This document shows positions 1 through 8,245 of a stretch of 64,000 nt of DNA, in pieces. Source of the stretch: Deltaproteobacteria bacterium (GTDB taxonomy: Bacteria; Myxococcota_A; Polyangia; Polyangiales; Polyangiaceae). Where the stretch lies: positions 40,871 to 104,870 of the forward strand of contig JACRCQ010000057.1 of NCBI GenBank assembly GCA_016218915.1, in the 5' to 3' direction. The notes beneath the pieces are model-generated. The model was not told the origin of the DNA. It was given only the letters and a program-made list of their open reading frames with translations, and did not search any database. How positions within the stretch are numbered: position 1 is the first letter of the stretch; each line of letters starts with the position of its first letter. Both the position numbers and the translations under genes were made by a program.

Positions 1-2783
1 GTGTCTCGCTGGGTTATCCGGTCGTTGCGAACGCTCGCCTCCCTCACCTCGACCCTGTCCAGCCGCCAGCCCGACCCGGACGGCATGACGCTGCCGATGT
101 GAAGCGCTCGGCCTGGTCGCGTGCGATGGACCGCCCGAAGACGCCCGTGCGCCTGCTCGAGCTCGGCCTTACACATCGCCTCGACCCGCTGTTCCCAGGC
201 TTGCGTGAGACCGAGGAAGGCGATGTCGCTCTTGACCAGACCCAGGTTCGGCCACGGATCGCCGAGGGTGGCGAGGCAATCCACGTCGGCCATCGAGTTC
301 ATGCCGCGCACCCCGCCGTAGTGGCCCCATACGAGCTCGCCCTGCCACGCCTGCACGATGGGACCCAGGCGAACGCGCGCGTCGTCCAGGGGCTCCCAGA
401 CGCGGTCCACCTGCTCGCCTCGTGCCGCCCGCAAGGCCATCTCGATCGGCAGCAGGGTGATAACGCCGAGCCGCTTCGAGCCGGGCTCTTCCGCTGCCCA
501 GGCGAAAAGCGCCTCGAGGGCGGCGACGAATCCCTCGGTGACCTCGAGCCCGCCTTTTCGGAGCCAGCTTGTTCGGGTTGCCGAAGGGCAGCGGAGCATG
601 GTTCGCTGGATCGGGGCGCCGTCGACCGCGGCAAAGTGGTGCAGCGGCGGCTCGTAGCCGACGACCTTGCGAAGGATGGGGGCATGCAGCTCGCCGTTCG
701 CATCGGTGACGACGACCGCGCCCTGGCGCTTGATTGCCTTGGCGAGCTGCTCGTTGCACCGGGTCACGACCAGCACGCGCTCGCCCGCGCGCTCCTCGAC
801 CCGAACCGCCACGGGCGTGTCGGCGATCAATGCGTGGTGAAGGGTTCGCAGCACGCGCGAGGCAGTTCCCAGGGTCTGGGCCCGAGTAGCGGACTCTCGC
901 GCGAGCCGGAGATGCACGAACGAGATGGGCGGAGCCTTGCCTCGCCGCTCGTCCATGGGGGCCGCGACGGCGCATTCGACCGCATCGGCGTCGCCCTCGA
1001 GCTCGGCCGATCGCCTCGCCTGCGCCATGTCTTCGGGCAATACCACACGCTCGCAGCTTCGGACCGCCTGCTCGAGCGAGGTCGCGGTGTCGAGCTCGGC
1101 GAATCGAGCCGCCCACGCGCGAGTCGCCTGAAGCGTCGGAAGCATCGCTGCCGCATAGCAGCCCTCGAACCACCCGAGGCACCGCTCTGCCGTGTCGAGC
1201 TCTTCGACCGTCAGCACGACCGATTCCAGGAGCGGAGGAGGCTCGTCGATCACGAGCAGGCCCGTTGATCCAGCCTCGCCATCGAGTGCGCCGAGCAGCG
1301 CGTGCGTGCCCACGATCACGCGAGCGTCGGCGTCGCCCTCCATTCCGTCGCGAGCCTCGCATTCGTCGTAGTGCGGACACCGTTCGATGTCGCGTCCGCG
1401 GCACAGCTCCCACTGCATCGGCTGGCCTCCCTCGACCAGGGGGCGCGCGATGTCCGCGAGGCGGCACACGGGATCTCCCGAGGCATCCTTGCACGAGAGG
1501 GGTCCGAAGATGCGCCGCGCCGGAACGCCCCGCTGGCGGAGCTCTGCAACCACCTGGAGGGCCAGAGCGTTCTTGTCGACGGAGATGGCCGTCTTGGACT
1601 GAAGCGGAGCACGAGCGCCCTTCGCCGTGGGGGACGCGTGGGGCTTTGCGGCGCGCTCCGTCGCAACGTCGATGGCGGCGGCGGTCTTTCCAATTCCGCA
1701 TTCCGCGGCGATGACCGTGAGCCCGTCCGGGGCCCTGCGAATCGCATCGAGGAGCGAGGTCCGCACGTCGTCGAGCGACAGGGGGCGCGGCGCGGGTGCG
1801 TCGTTCTCCGGGGCAGGGGTTTCGAATGCAGCGGCAACCGCTGGCCACCGCCTCACGAGCTCGCCGAATCCCGTGATGGGGCCGCCGGCTGCCCAACGCT
1901 CGATTGTAGTCCGAGCGCCTGTCTCGCGATCGATCGTCCGGGAATCCGCACCCGTAGCCACCGAGATGGCGCGGACGATCGCGGGCACCTGGTCCCGGGG
2001 AACCCCGCGGCTGAGCAGAGCGCCTGCTATCGCGAGGAACAGCCCGTGCCACTCGGTGTGGACGGCGAGCACTGCATCGGCCAATCGGCGCACTGCATGC
2101 TTCCACTCTGGGGGCACATTCGCCGCCCAGGTGTTGGGCACTGGCACATTGCGCCTCGGTAGCCTGTCTCGGCTCGCCTTGGGCGCAGCTGCTTCCGGGG
2201 CGGGGGCGGAAATCGGCCGCATCCGATCCAGCAGCACGAAGGCTGACCGCGTGGCAACGCCAGCGCGCCTGACGTGCGGAAGCCGAAAGTGCCGGGTCCA
2301 ATCGCGGCAAGCCCAGTCGACCGGAATGCCGGCTTCCGACAAGGCGCGCAGCCAGCTCTTCAGGTGCGGCTCAACGTCCCCTGCTGCGATCGGCTCCGCG
2401 ATGGGCTGGACGATTCGGCGACCGTGTTGCGTGTGATAGATCCCGGCCGACTGCAACTCGGGGATTGTGTCGTAGTCGCGCTGGGCGGCTGCGAGGAGCT
2501 CATCGTTCCACGGCGCGTGACCTGGGTTGTCGACGTCACAGAAGAACACGCCCACCGAGACACGAGCCGGGAACTTCGACAGCCCCAGCTTGTTGATGCG
2601 TGCCTGCCGCGTCGCCCCATCAACCACGTAGGTGACCAGGTGCGCGTCGGTCGGGTACACGCGCCCGAGCGCCTCACGCAGCTCGAGGACCTCGTACGCT
2701 TTGGGGACATCGCGACCGCTGCCGTCGAAGCCCCTGGCGTACTTGTCTGGGGCGACGGCGACCAGTGTCACGGCGCGCGCCAC
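1..2783 (-). CDS. AEP-type primase fused to P-loop helicase/ATPase, 3' end outside window
   Basis: The frame stays open from a GTG at 2783 to base 1, so at least 927 residues are present and the C-terminus is missing. The N-terminal third resembles archaeo-eukaryotic (PrimPol-like) primases: FFCDVDN at residues 80-86 fits the metal-binding DxD, followed by a THGRR-type stretch and a D..R.FRLP motif near residue 150. The second part has a Walker A, ECGIGKT, with K366, and a Walker B, LLVIDEPP, with D513-E514. This architecture suits a plasmid or phage replicase that primes and unwinds its own DNA. The gene begins 21 nt after the ParB-like gene and is probably co-transcribed with it. A GTG at 2771 is an alternative start. 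The helicase superfamily and the primase assignment are inference; the P-loop is certain. Confidence 0.62.
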   Translation of the reverse strand, partial: MARAVTLVAVAPDKYARGFDGSGRDVPKAYEVLELREALGRVYPTDAHLVTYVVDGATRQARINKLGLSKFPARVSVGVFFCDVDNPGHAPWNDELLAAAQRDYDTIPELQSAGIYHTQHGRRIVQPIAEPIAAGDVEPHLKSWLRALSEAGIPVDWACRDWTRHFRLPHVRRAGVATRSAFVLLDRMRPISAPAPEAAAPKASRDRLPRRNVPVPNTWAANVPPEWKHAVRRLADAVLAVHTEWHGLFLAIAGALLSRGVPRDQVPAIVRAISVATGADSRTIDRETGARTTIERWAAGGPITGFGELVRRWPAVAAAFETPAPENDAPAPRPLSLDDVRTSLLDAIRRAPDGLTVIAAECGIGKTAAAIDVATERAAKPHASPTAKGARAPLQSKTAISVDKNALALQVVAELRQRGVPARRIFGPLSCKDASGDPVCRLADIARPLVEGGQPMQWELCRGRDIERCPHYDECEARDGMEGDADARVIVGTHALLGALDGEAGSTGLLVIDEPPPLLESVVLTVEELDTAERCLGWFEGCYAAAMLPTLQATRAWAARFAELDTATSLEQAVRSCERVVLPEDMAQARRSAELEGDADAVECAVAAPMDERRGKAPPISFVHLRLARESATRAQTLGTASRVLRTLHHALIADTPVAVRVEERAGERVLVVTRCNEQLAKAIKRQGAVVVTDANGELHAPILRKVVGYEPPLHHFAAVDGAPIQRTMLRCPSATRTSWLRKGGLEVTEGFVAALEALFAWAAEEPGSKRLGVITLLPIEMALRAARGEQVDRVWEPLDDARVRLGPIVQAWQGELVWGHYGGVRGMNSMADVDCLATLGDPWPNLGLVKSDIAFLGLTQAWEQRVEAMCKAELEQAHGRLRAVHRTRPGRALHIGSVMPSGSGWRLDRVEVREASVRNDRITQRD

Positions 2784-2804
2784 CCCCGAAAAAGGGGCGC
2801 AGGC

Positions 2805-4031
2805 TCAGCCATCGGCGATGCACCCGGCCCGAACCGCGGCGTTGAACGCGGCGTCGCTGAGCGTCGAACCAAGAGCTCTACGGCCCAGCCGGGCTGCGAC
2901 CAGGAGGATCTCGCCTCTTTCAGCGCAGGGATCGATGACGAGATCCCCTGGTTTCGTGGTGTGCCGAATCAGCCGCTCCGCGAGCGCATCGATTGTGGGA
3001 CAGTCCCGGTGGATGGTCGTGGCTTCCTTGCTCCCCTTGGCGTTGAGCACGGGCGCGTCGAGCCCACGGAGGTGGAAGATGACCTTGTGCTGCGGGCGAT
3101 AGTCGTAACCGGGCGTGCCGCGGGCCGGACCCGACTGGCTCCAGGTCAGCACGTGGCAGCACTTGAATTGCGCCTGGCGCTGGCAGGCCGCAGCGAGCGC
3201 GTGCACCAGGTCGATGTCTGGCTCGCAGACGAGGAAGATCCGGCTCGTGTACTTCATCGGAGCCACAGCCTCGCCGAGCCAGTACTGCGCGTGAGCCTCG
3301 TAGTGGTCCGGCGTGGTGTCGAAGGTGGGGCGCGAGATGAGAAGGTCCGCGGTCTCGATGCGAACGGTGTCGAGGAATGCCTTTGGAGAGCAGCAGCGAA
3401 TGCGCGCTTCTCCACGCGGAGCGGGCGAGGTTTCCGATGAAGCGTGGTCTGGCGGCGGCGGTTCGGCCACGAGCTTGGCAGCCCGGCTGACGCTCATCTT
3501 GCCGCCGCGCACCGCATCAGCGACTTCCGGGGGGCCGGACTCAAGGACGTGAGAAGCAGCGTCGAGGGTGCGGCTGGAGACTCCCACCAACTCCGCAGCA
3601 TGATCGCGGGACTTCCCGGGCTTGCCAGGCGGGGGAAACATTGCCCCCTCCTGGGACTCGTTGCGGTTTCTGCCGATCTGCTCGCCCGGTCGAGCACGTG
3701 ATGCCTCTTGCCGCTGCTTCGCTTCCTTGCCGAGCTCTCGCTTAGCCAGAGCCCCGACCATGGCGCGTTGGGACACGCTCAGGTGCCGTCGAAAGAGATT
3801 GGCCGACACGACCGCTGCCGTGGGGGAATCGCACGCGTCGAGCTCACGGAATCGCGGCTCGATGCCCGCCCGCGCGCATGCCTTCAGTCGATTGCGGCCG
3901 TCGAGGATCTTCCCCTCCCAGAGGACAATGGGCTCCTGAAGCCCGTTCGTCTTGATATCTCGGCTCAACGCCGCGAGCGCCACGTCGTCCATCAGCGGAA
4001 ACAGCTCGGATGCCGGATGCGGCTCGTACAT
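2805..4031 (-). CDS. ParB-like nuclease/DNA-binding domain fused to a degenerate DNA-methylase fold
   Basis: A 408-aa protein. Residues 10-100 form a ParB/Srx-type domain, including PIVLWEGKILDGRNR (34-48). A KorB/HTH-like segment follows (RDHAAELVGVSSRTLDAA, 142-159). Residues about 210-390 look like the N4/N6 DNA methylases found in such fusions: KPGDLVIDPCAERGEI (360-375) aligns with the usual DPFxGSGT loop, and LGRRALG follows. The catalytic DPPY position reads SRPTF (233-237) and the glycine loop is altered, so methylation is doubtful; DNA binding or a regulatory role is likelier. The start is the ATG at 4031, because upstream residues in the longer frame read as noise. It lies between the SF2 helicase and primase genes, in the replication operon. 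Confidence 0.72.
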   Translation of the reverse strand: MYEPHPASELFPLMDDVALAALSRDIKTNGLQEPIVLWEGKILDGRNRLKACARAGIEPRFRELDACDSPTAAVVSANLFRRHLSVSQRAMVGALAKRELGKEAKQRQEASRARPGEQIGRNRNESQEGAMFPPPGKPGKSRDHAAELVGVSSRTLDAASHVLESGPPEVADAVRGGKMSVSRAAKLVAEPPPPDHASSETSPAPRGEARIRCCSPKAFLDTVRIETADLLISRPTFDTTPDHYEAHAQYWLGEAVAPMKYTSRIFLVCEPDIDLVHALAAACQRQAQFKCCHVLTWSQSGPARGTPGYDYRPQHKVIFHLRGLDAPVLNAKGSKEATTIHRDCPTIDALAERLIRHTTKPGDLVIDPCAERGEILLVAARLGRRALGSTLSDAAFNAAVRAGCIADG

Positions 4032-4081
4032 GGTCACGACCTTCCTCGCCCCGCAGGGCGCACGACTCCCAGAGCCCGCCC

Positions 4082-5617
4082 TCACGTCGGTGGGGGCGGC
4101 TCGCCGAACTGGACCCTGAACCGGAGCGCCGCCCAGGCCGCGCTGCTCTCCTGCGCCTGGATGCGGGCGAATGCTGCGGAGCGCGGCTCCGCGGGCGCGG
4201 AGGTCACCGTCGTTCGCTTCGGCGGCAGCCTGCCGAACTTCTCCTTGAAGCGATGGAAGACCCAGCCCGGCTTGTAGCCGCGCTCGATCGCAATCCGATT
4301 GAGCTTCTCCCACTCGTCTCGAAGGTGCTGCTCTCGCACTTCCTCCGCCGACACGAGCACACCAGATCGCTCCTCGGGCACCCGTTCTGGCGCTGGGAAT
4401 TCCGCGCTGCACTCAGGGCAGGTGCGGCACGCAACGGGCACCACCGCGCAGCACGATGGGCAGACCTTGGTGGGCGCTTCAGCCACCGCGCGCCGCCCCG
4501 ACTTCTTCCTCCCATCGAGCGAAAAGTCTCGGTCATCCTGCGGAAGCCCGTGCTCCACAGCGCACCCGGCGTGGTCGAGGATGATCGCGCGCTGGTCGTT
4601 CCACGGCCGCAGGATGCGGCCAGCCTGCTGGAGGTAGAGCCCCGTCGATTTCGTCGGGCGAGCGAGGATGGCGCACTTGACCGACGGCTGGTCCCAGCCT
4701 TCGCACAGGACGTTGCAGTTCGCGACCACCAGCGTGGTTCCCGCTTCAAGCCGTCCGAGGATGGCATCGCGCTCGTCGCCAGGCGTGGTTCCGTCGAGGT
4801 GCTCCGCCGCGACTCCCGCCTCGCGGAATCGTTCTGCGATGTGCTTCGAATGCTCGACAGACACCGCGAAGGCGACAGTCCGCTTGCCGTTCGCAAGCTG
4901 CACCCAGTGCTCGATGATGTTGCCGATGAGCGCCTTGCGGTTGACTGCGTCCTCGAGCTGCTTGCTCTCGTAGTCGCCCGCGCGGATGTGGACCGATGAC
5001 AGATCGGGTAGGTGCTCCCGTGGCACAGTGAACACGCTCGGCGCCACGAGGAACCCTTCGGCGATCAGCTCGCTCGGTGAAGCGACGACGACGAGTTCCT
5101 GGTAGGCATCCCCGAGCCCGCGACCATCGGCTCGGTAGGGTGTGGCCGTGAGCCCGAGGTGAACAGCGTCCGGGTAGTGGGCGGAGATCTCCTGGTAGCT
5201 GCGGGCGAGCGCGCGGTGACACTCGTCGACGAACACGATGTCGGCGCGGGGCTTCGCCCGGTTCCGAAGCGTGTCCACGCTCGCGACCTGGACCTTCGCT
5301 CCGGGACGACGCCGCGGATCGCTGCCCATGAGCACGCCGACCTCGCCCTCGGGCACGCCCATCTGCACGAGCCGGCGGTAGGTCTGCGAGATCAGCTCTC
5401 GGCGATGAGCGAGGAAGAGCACGCACTGCCCGCGGGAGATCGCCTCCAGGATGATCTGCACCGCGATGGTCGTCTTCCCGCCGCCTGTGGCGAGCACGAT
5501 CACGATCCTGCGAACGCCCTCGGCGATGCGCGCTTGCACGCGCTCGAGCGCCTGGATCTGGTAGGGGCGAAGACGCACGAATCCCGCGCGAGCCTCCGCC
5601 GTGGAGCTCACCGACAT
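4082..5617 (-). CDS. SF2 DEAD/DEAH-type helicase (phage/plasmid type, UvrB/RAD25-like core) with zinc ribbon
   Basis: A 511-aa two-domain SF2 helicase. Visible motifs are LRPYQ (16-20), Walker A ATGGGKTT (43-50), DECH near residue 131, the TATPYR motif III region, LCEGWD and the motif VI QQAGRILRP. A Cys4 zinc-ribbon-like segment (CPSC..CRTCPEC) lies at about residues 385-405, followed by a tail rich in basic residues. It would translocate on duplex DNA during replication or recombination of this element. It sits 50 nt upstream of the ParB-like gene on the same strand and follows a strong stem-loop that separates it from the ssDNA-binding-like gene. Family level is secure; the exact substrate is unknown. 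Confidence 0.88.
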   Translation of the reverse strand: MSVSSTAEARAGFVRLRPYQIQALERVQARIAEGVRRIVIVLATGGGKTTIAVQIILEAISRGQCVLFLAHRRELISQTYRRLVQMGVPEGEVGVLMGSDPRRRPGAKVQVASVDTLRNRAKPRADIVFVDECHRALARSYQEISAHYPDAVHLGLTATPYRADGRGLGDAYQELVVVASPSELIAEGFLVAPSVFTVPREHLPDLSSVHIRAGDYESKQLEDAVNRKALIGNIIEHWVQLANGKRTVAFAVSVEHSKHIAERFREAGVAAEHLDGTTPGDERDAILGRLEAGTTLVVANCNVLCEGWDQPSVKCAILARPTKSTGLYLQQAGRILRPWNDQRAIILDHAGCAVEHGLPQDDRDFSLDGRKKSGRRAVAEAPTKVCPSCCAVVPVACRTCPECSAEFPAPERVPEERSGVLVSAEEVREQHLRDEWEKLNRIAIERGYKPGWVFHRFKEKFGRLPPKRTTVTSAPAEPRSAAFARIQAQESSAAWAALRFRVQFGEPPPPT

Positions 5618-5656
5618 GCCTGCTCTCCATCGCGCCCCGCTCAGCGAGGCGGCTGG

Positions 5657-5687
5657 GCGTGGCCCGGGTTCGGCCGCCGGGCCACGC
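5657..5687 (-). terminator. Perfect 11-bp stem-loop between ssDNA-binding-like and helicase genes
   Basis: GCGTGGCCCGG at 5657-5667 is the exact reverse complement of CCGGGCCACGC at 5677-5687, with a 9-nt loop. There is no T-run on either side. It may be a weak or Rho-assisted terminator, or an mRNA stabiliser that sets the stoichiometry between the upstream single-strand-binding-like gene and the downstream helicase. Confidence 0.4.
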
Positions 5688-5712
5688 TTCCCTCCTGGCT
5701 TTCAGCCTCCCA

Positions 5713-6414
5713 TCACGCGAACGGGTCGACGTTCGCGTCCGGAGAGAACTCGGTCACCAACGCTTCGACGAACACCTTGGCCTTGGCTGCCTGCGACGCG
5801 CGCAGGTCCTTGATGCGCTGCACCTCGAACTTCTGGCAGAACCGGTCCACGGCCTCGCGAGGCAGAGCCTTGAGCGCGGCGCCGAGGGACTGGGCGACCT
5901 GGGGATCGATCGGGCCGTCGGCCGCGGGCGCCTGCTCTTCGGCAGGGGTGCTCTCGTAGAGCTTCTGCAGGTCATGCTGTTGCAGGGCATTGAAGGCCCG
6001 GATCTGCTCGGGCGTGAGCTGGTGCTCGGGAAGGATGGAGTAGGTCGTCTTCGGGTCCTTGGCGGCGCCGTGGCGCTGCACCTCGAACGCCCACTTCTCC
6101 AGCGTGTACTTGTCGCGAACGCGCACCAGGTCCTTGAAGAACGTGACGCCCTGCTCCAGCACCTTCATTTCCTTCGTGTCGAACAGCGCCACGTTCAGGG
6201 CGATGCGCAGCGTGGGCTTCAATCCCTGAGCTTTGAGCGCGTCGTCGAATGGCACGTACTTGCCCTCGACGAAGCAGACTTCGCGCGGGTGGGGCTCGCC
6301 CAGGAAGACGACTACAGCCTTGTCGCCGTCGTTCTGGAGCTTGAGCCACGAGCTCGCGCCCTGCTCGTGCTGCTTCGCCATGTCCTCGGTCTGCTTCCAC
6401 ATGTCTTGTCCCAT
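5713..6414 (-). CDS. Probable ssDNA-binding (gp32-like) protein, internal start
   Basis: A 233-aa product starting at the ATG at 6414, which has a strong ribosome site (GAGGAGAGACCCG) just upstream. Residues of the GEPHPREVCFVEGKYVPFDD type, a conserved TYSILPEHQLTPEQIRAF segment and an acidic tail resemble phage-type single-strand DNA-binding proteins, although I cannot place it with certainty. The neighbours (helicase, ParB-like, primase, RecA nearby) fit a replication or recombination role. The reading frame is continuous with the sigma-like ORF upstream: no stop codon separates them. The protein may therefore be made alone from the internal start, as part of a fusion, or both. Confidence 0.6.
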   Translation of the reverse strand: MGQDMWKQTEDMAKQHEQGASSWLKLQNDGDKAVVVFLGEPHPREVCFVEGKYVPFDDALKAQGLKPTLRIALNVALFDTKEMKVLEQGVTFFKDLVRVRDKYTLEKWAFEVQRHGAAKDPKTTYSILPEHQLTPEQIRAFNALQQHDLQKLYESTPAEEQAPAADGPIDPQVAQSLGAALKALPREAVDRFCQKFEVQRIKDLRASQAAKAKVFVEALVTEFSPDANVDPFA

Positions 6415-7314
6415 CGGGTCTCTCCTCGGTTCACGGGTCGTCGTCGGGGCGCTCCGCTCTCCGGCGGGATTTCGCCCTTCTATTGGGTGACACGCAGTTC
6501 GCGACCGCCGAATGGGACAGGCCTCGGTCGATGCCGTGTCGTTTTGCGTTCCCCGCGGCGATTCGGGCAGGGGTTCGTCTTCCGTGAGCCAGGCCAGGAG
6601 GCGTCGCGTTGCGCGCTGGAATCGCTTGCGCGCCGCATCGGGCAGTATCCCGAGGGACGCTGCCGTCTCGCCCTGCGTGAACTCGGCGACCGCGACCGCG
6701 AGCACGAGCTCCGCGTCGGCACCCGCCACGGGCGCGATTCGCTCCCGGAGCAGATCGAGCTCCCACTCGGCGTCGACGCCCGCGGGCACATCAAAGAGGC
6801 TGTCGACCGCCTCGCAGACCGCTTCCTCGTAGGCGGCGTCCGGGTCCTCGTCGGCTTGAGGCCGTTGCCGCCGCAGGTCCGCGGCAACCTCGCGCTCGGT
6901 GCTCCGCACGAGGGTTGCCGCCACGCGATTCACGCGGGCGGCGTCCATGCGCTCGGCCTGGGCAGCGAAGTGCTCGAACATCGCGGCCGCGACCTCGCCC
7001 GGCTCGATCCTCTCGCGCCGGATGCGGCGCCGAAACGCGGCGTCGAGCCCTGGCCAGAGGCCGAGCATAAGCAGCGCCAGCGCGAGGTCGCGCTCCTCGC
7101 CTCGCTGCAGCATGCCGACCAGCGCGGCCAGGACACGGTCCTTGGCGTCGAGGTCGCCATCCATGCCGTGCAAGTAGGCGATGATGTCGACGGGCTTCTT
7201 GAACCTCTCGAGCTCGCCGGACCTTCGGTCGACCTTTCGGAACGCGCGGACAGCCTGTTCTACGCGGATCGAACGGATGAGGCTCGCGTAGAGAGCCTCC
7301 CAAATCGCGCGCAT
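5713..7314 (-). CDS. Sigma-70-family-like factor reading in frame into the ssDNA-binding-like protein
   Basis: The 533-aa frame starts at the ATG at 7314. Residues 1-150 are helical and Arg/Leu-rich, like sigma region 2. Residues about 195-243 (AVAVAEFTQGETAASLGILPDAARKRFQRATRRLL) resemble sigma region 4 with its HTH: ECF-type factors show the same GET..A..LGI pattern. From residue 250 to 300 the sequence reads like untranslated spacer (Ser/Thr/Arg/Pro-rich), and at M301 the separate ssDNA-binding-like protein begins. The sigma gene therefore either lost its stop codon or is a genuine fusion. It could direct transcription of the element's own genes. The sigma assignment is moderate, because the region 2 motifs are weak. 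Confidence 0.5.
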   Translation of the reverse strand: MRAIWEALYASLIRSIRVEQAVRAFRKVDRRSGELERFKKPVDIIAYLHGMDGDLDAKDRVLAALVGMLQRGEERDLALALLMLGLWPGLDAAFRRRIRRERIEPGEVAAAMFEHFAAQAERMDAARVNRVAATLVRSTEREVAADLRRQRPQADEDPDAAYEEAVCEAVDSLFDVPAGVDAEWELDLLRERIAPVAGADAELVLAVAVAEFTQGETAASLGILPDAARKRFQRATRRLLAWLTEDEPLPESPRGTQNDTASTEACPIRRSRTACHPIEGRNPAGERSAPTTTREPRRDPMGQDMWKQTEDMAKQHEQGASSWLKLQNDGDKAVVVFLGEPHPREVCFVEGKYVPFDDALKAQGLKPTLRIALNVALFDTKEMKVLEQGVTFFKDLVRVRDKYTLEKWAFEVQRHGAAKDPKTTYSILPEHQLTPEQIRAFNALQQHDLQKLYESTPAEEQAPAADGPIDPQVAQSLGAALKALPREAVDRFCQKFEVQRIKDLRASQAAKAKVFVEALVTEFSPDANVDPFA

Positions 7315-7429
7315 GCGCGCCTGCCTTCCGGCCAGGCGTCACGCGCTCTCGGGGGCCACTATCTCGGCGTCATGCGCTCTTGGTTGTCAGTGCCGCGGGG
7401 CGACCATCGACCCGCGGCGGGGTCGACGA

Positions 7430-7660
7430 TCAGCCGGAGCCGATGTCGAAGCGGTTGATCCTCCGGCACCCGGGCCGGTAGCAGACGAAGGTGGCGTGCT
7501 CGGCGCCACCGATGAGGACCTCGAGCTGGCTGCGGAGGATCCGCAGGCCGTCGGGCCCGGTGGTGGCGAGCAGGGCGCCGCAGAAAGCGCAGCGAACGGG
7601 CTCGCCGGTGGCGATCGTTTCGGGACGTCGTTCGTTGGGTGCGGGTTGTCGGTGCATCAC
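7430..7660 (-). CDS. Small zinc-finger-like protein, unknown function
   Basis: A 76-aa protein (GTG 7660, or the ATG at 7657). It carries CAFCGALL near residue 24 and FVCYRPGCRR near residue 58, giving a C-x2-C...C-x4-C set suited to one zinc ion. The N-terminal 20 residues are basic and disordered-looking. It lies upstream of the sigma-like gene on the same strand. No family is recognised. Such single-zinc proteins in replication modules are often transcription or recombination accessories, but that is only context. No clear Shine-Dalgarno sequence is visible. Confidence 0.5.
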   Translation of the reverse strand: MMHRQPAPNERRPETIATGEPVRCAFCGALLATTGPDGLRILRSQLEVLIGGAEHATFVCYRPGCRRINRFDIGSG

Positions 7661-7704
7661 GCGAGGAGCATCCGACGAGGCGAGGAGCTTTTGGTCGACT
7701 GGGA

Positions 7705-7871
7705 GTCGATTCTTTGTCGACTGTTTTGGCGACGGCTATCTACGCGAAACACAACGGGCTGTCGGGGGCCGCCCGGCCCCTTCGCCGGTCGATCAAGACC
7801 GCAGCCGCGCGGTGAACGCCGAAGCACAAGTTGCCGCCGTTGTGGTCGCGGGAGCGTCGATTCTTTGTCGA
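7705..7871. repeat. Exact 16-bp direct repeat, two copies 151 bp apart, in a gene-free stretch
   Basis: GTCGATTCTTTGTCGA occurs at 7705-7720 and again at 7856-7871. Each copy is bounded by TCGA, giving a TCGA-N7-TCGA layout. The copies lie in the 346-bp space between two divergent genes (7660 minus, 8007 plus), where several other GTCGAC/GTCGA words occur. This looks like a binding site for an operator, iteron or partition factor. The intergenic stretch holds no ORF that I trust. Confidence 0.5.
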
Positions 7872-8006
7872 TAGCAGCGGCGGCCTGGTCGACGGTCGTA
7901 CGCTGCCGCTGGAACACGAGAACTTTGGCGGCTTGGGTGGGGCTGCGTGACGACCTGGGAAGGATGATCGTCCCCTTGCGCGTTCAAGCGCAGAAAGGTC
8001 GTCGAC

Positions 8007-8198
8007 ATGAAGGGGAAAGGCAATAGCTCTCAGGCAAACGCGAACAACCACTCCAGACAGCTCAACCCGAACAACGATGCCTACTGGTCATCTCGTGGCT
8101 TGGGCAAACCTGCCGCCACGCCGGACGGGCAGCCTCAGGGCACTCCGCCGGCAGCGGGGAACGACACATCGGGAGCCCAGCAAAAGCCCAACCCGTAG
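8007..8198 (+). CDS. Small Asn/Gln/Pro-rich hypothetical protein
   Basis: A 63-aa hydrophilic protein with a central QLNPNNDAYWSSRG segment and a disordered Gly/Pro/Gln tail; no Cys and no membrane segment. An AGAAAGG ribosome site precedes the ATG at 8007. I recognise the NPNN.AYW.SRG word as recurring in small bacterial proteins of unknown function, but have no role to offer. It is the first gene on the plus strand after the repeat-bearing intergenic region and lies 47 nt before the HTH-TPR gene. Confidence 0.55.
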   Translation: MKGKGNSSQANANNHSRQLNPNNDAYWSSRGLGKPAATPDGQPQGTPPAAGNDTSGAQQKPNP

Positions 8199-8245
8199 CT
8201 TCAACATCGCAGGGCCGGGCCCGTGGTACGACTGCGAGCCCGGCC

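Noticed and set aside
169..2310. Long minus-strand frame of 713 codons, Arg/Gly/Pro-rich
   Set aside because: It is a shadow of the primase-helicase gene, which runs in another minus-strand frame and leaves the window; only that frame has DxD, Walker A and Walker B motifs.
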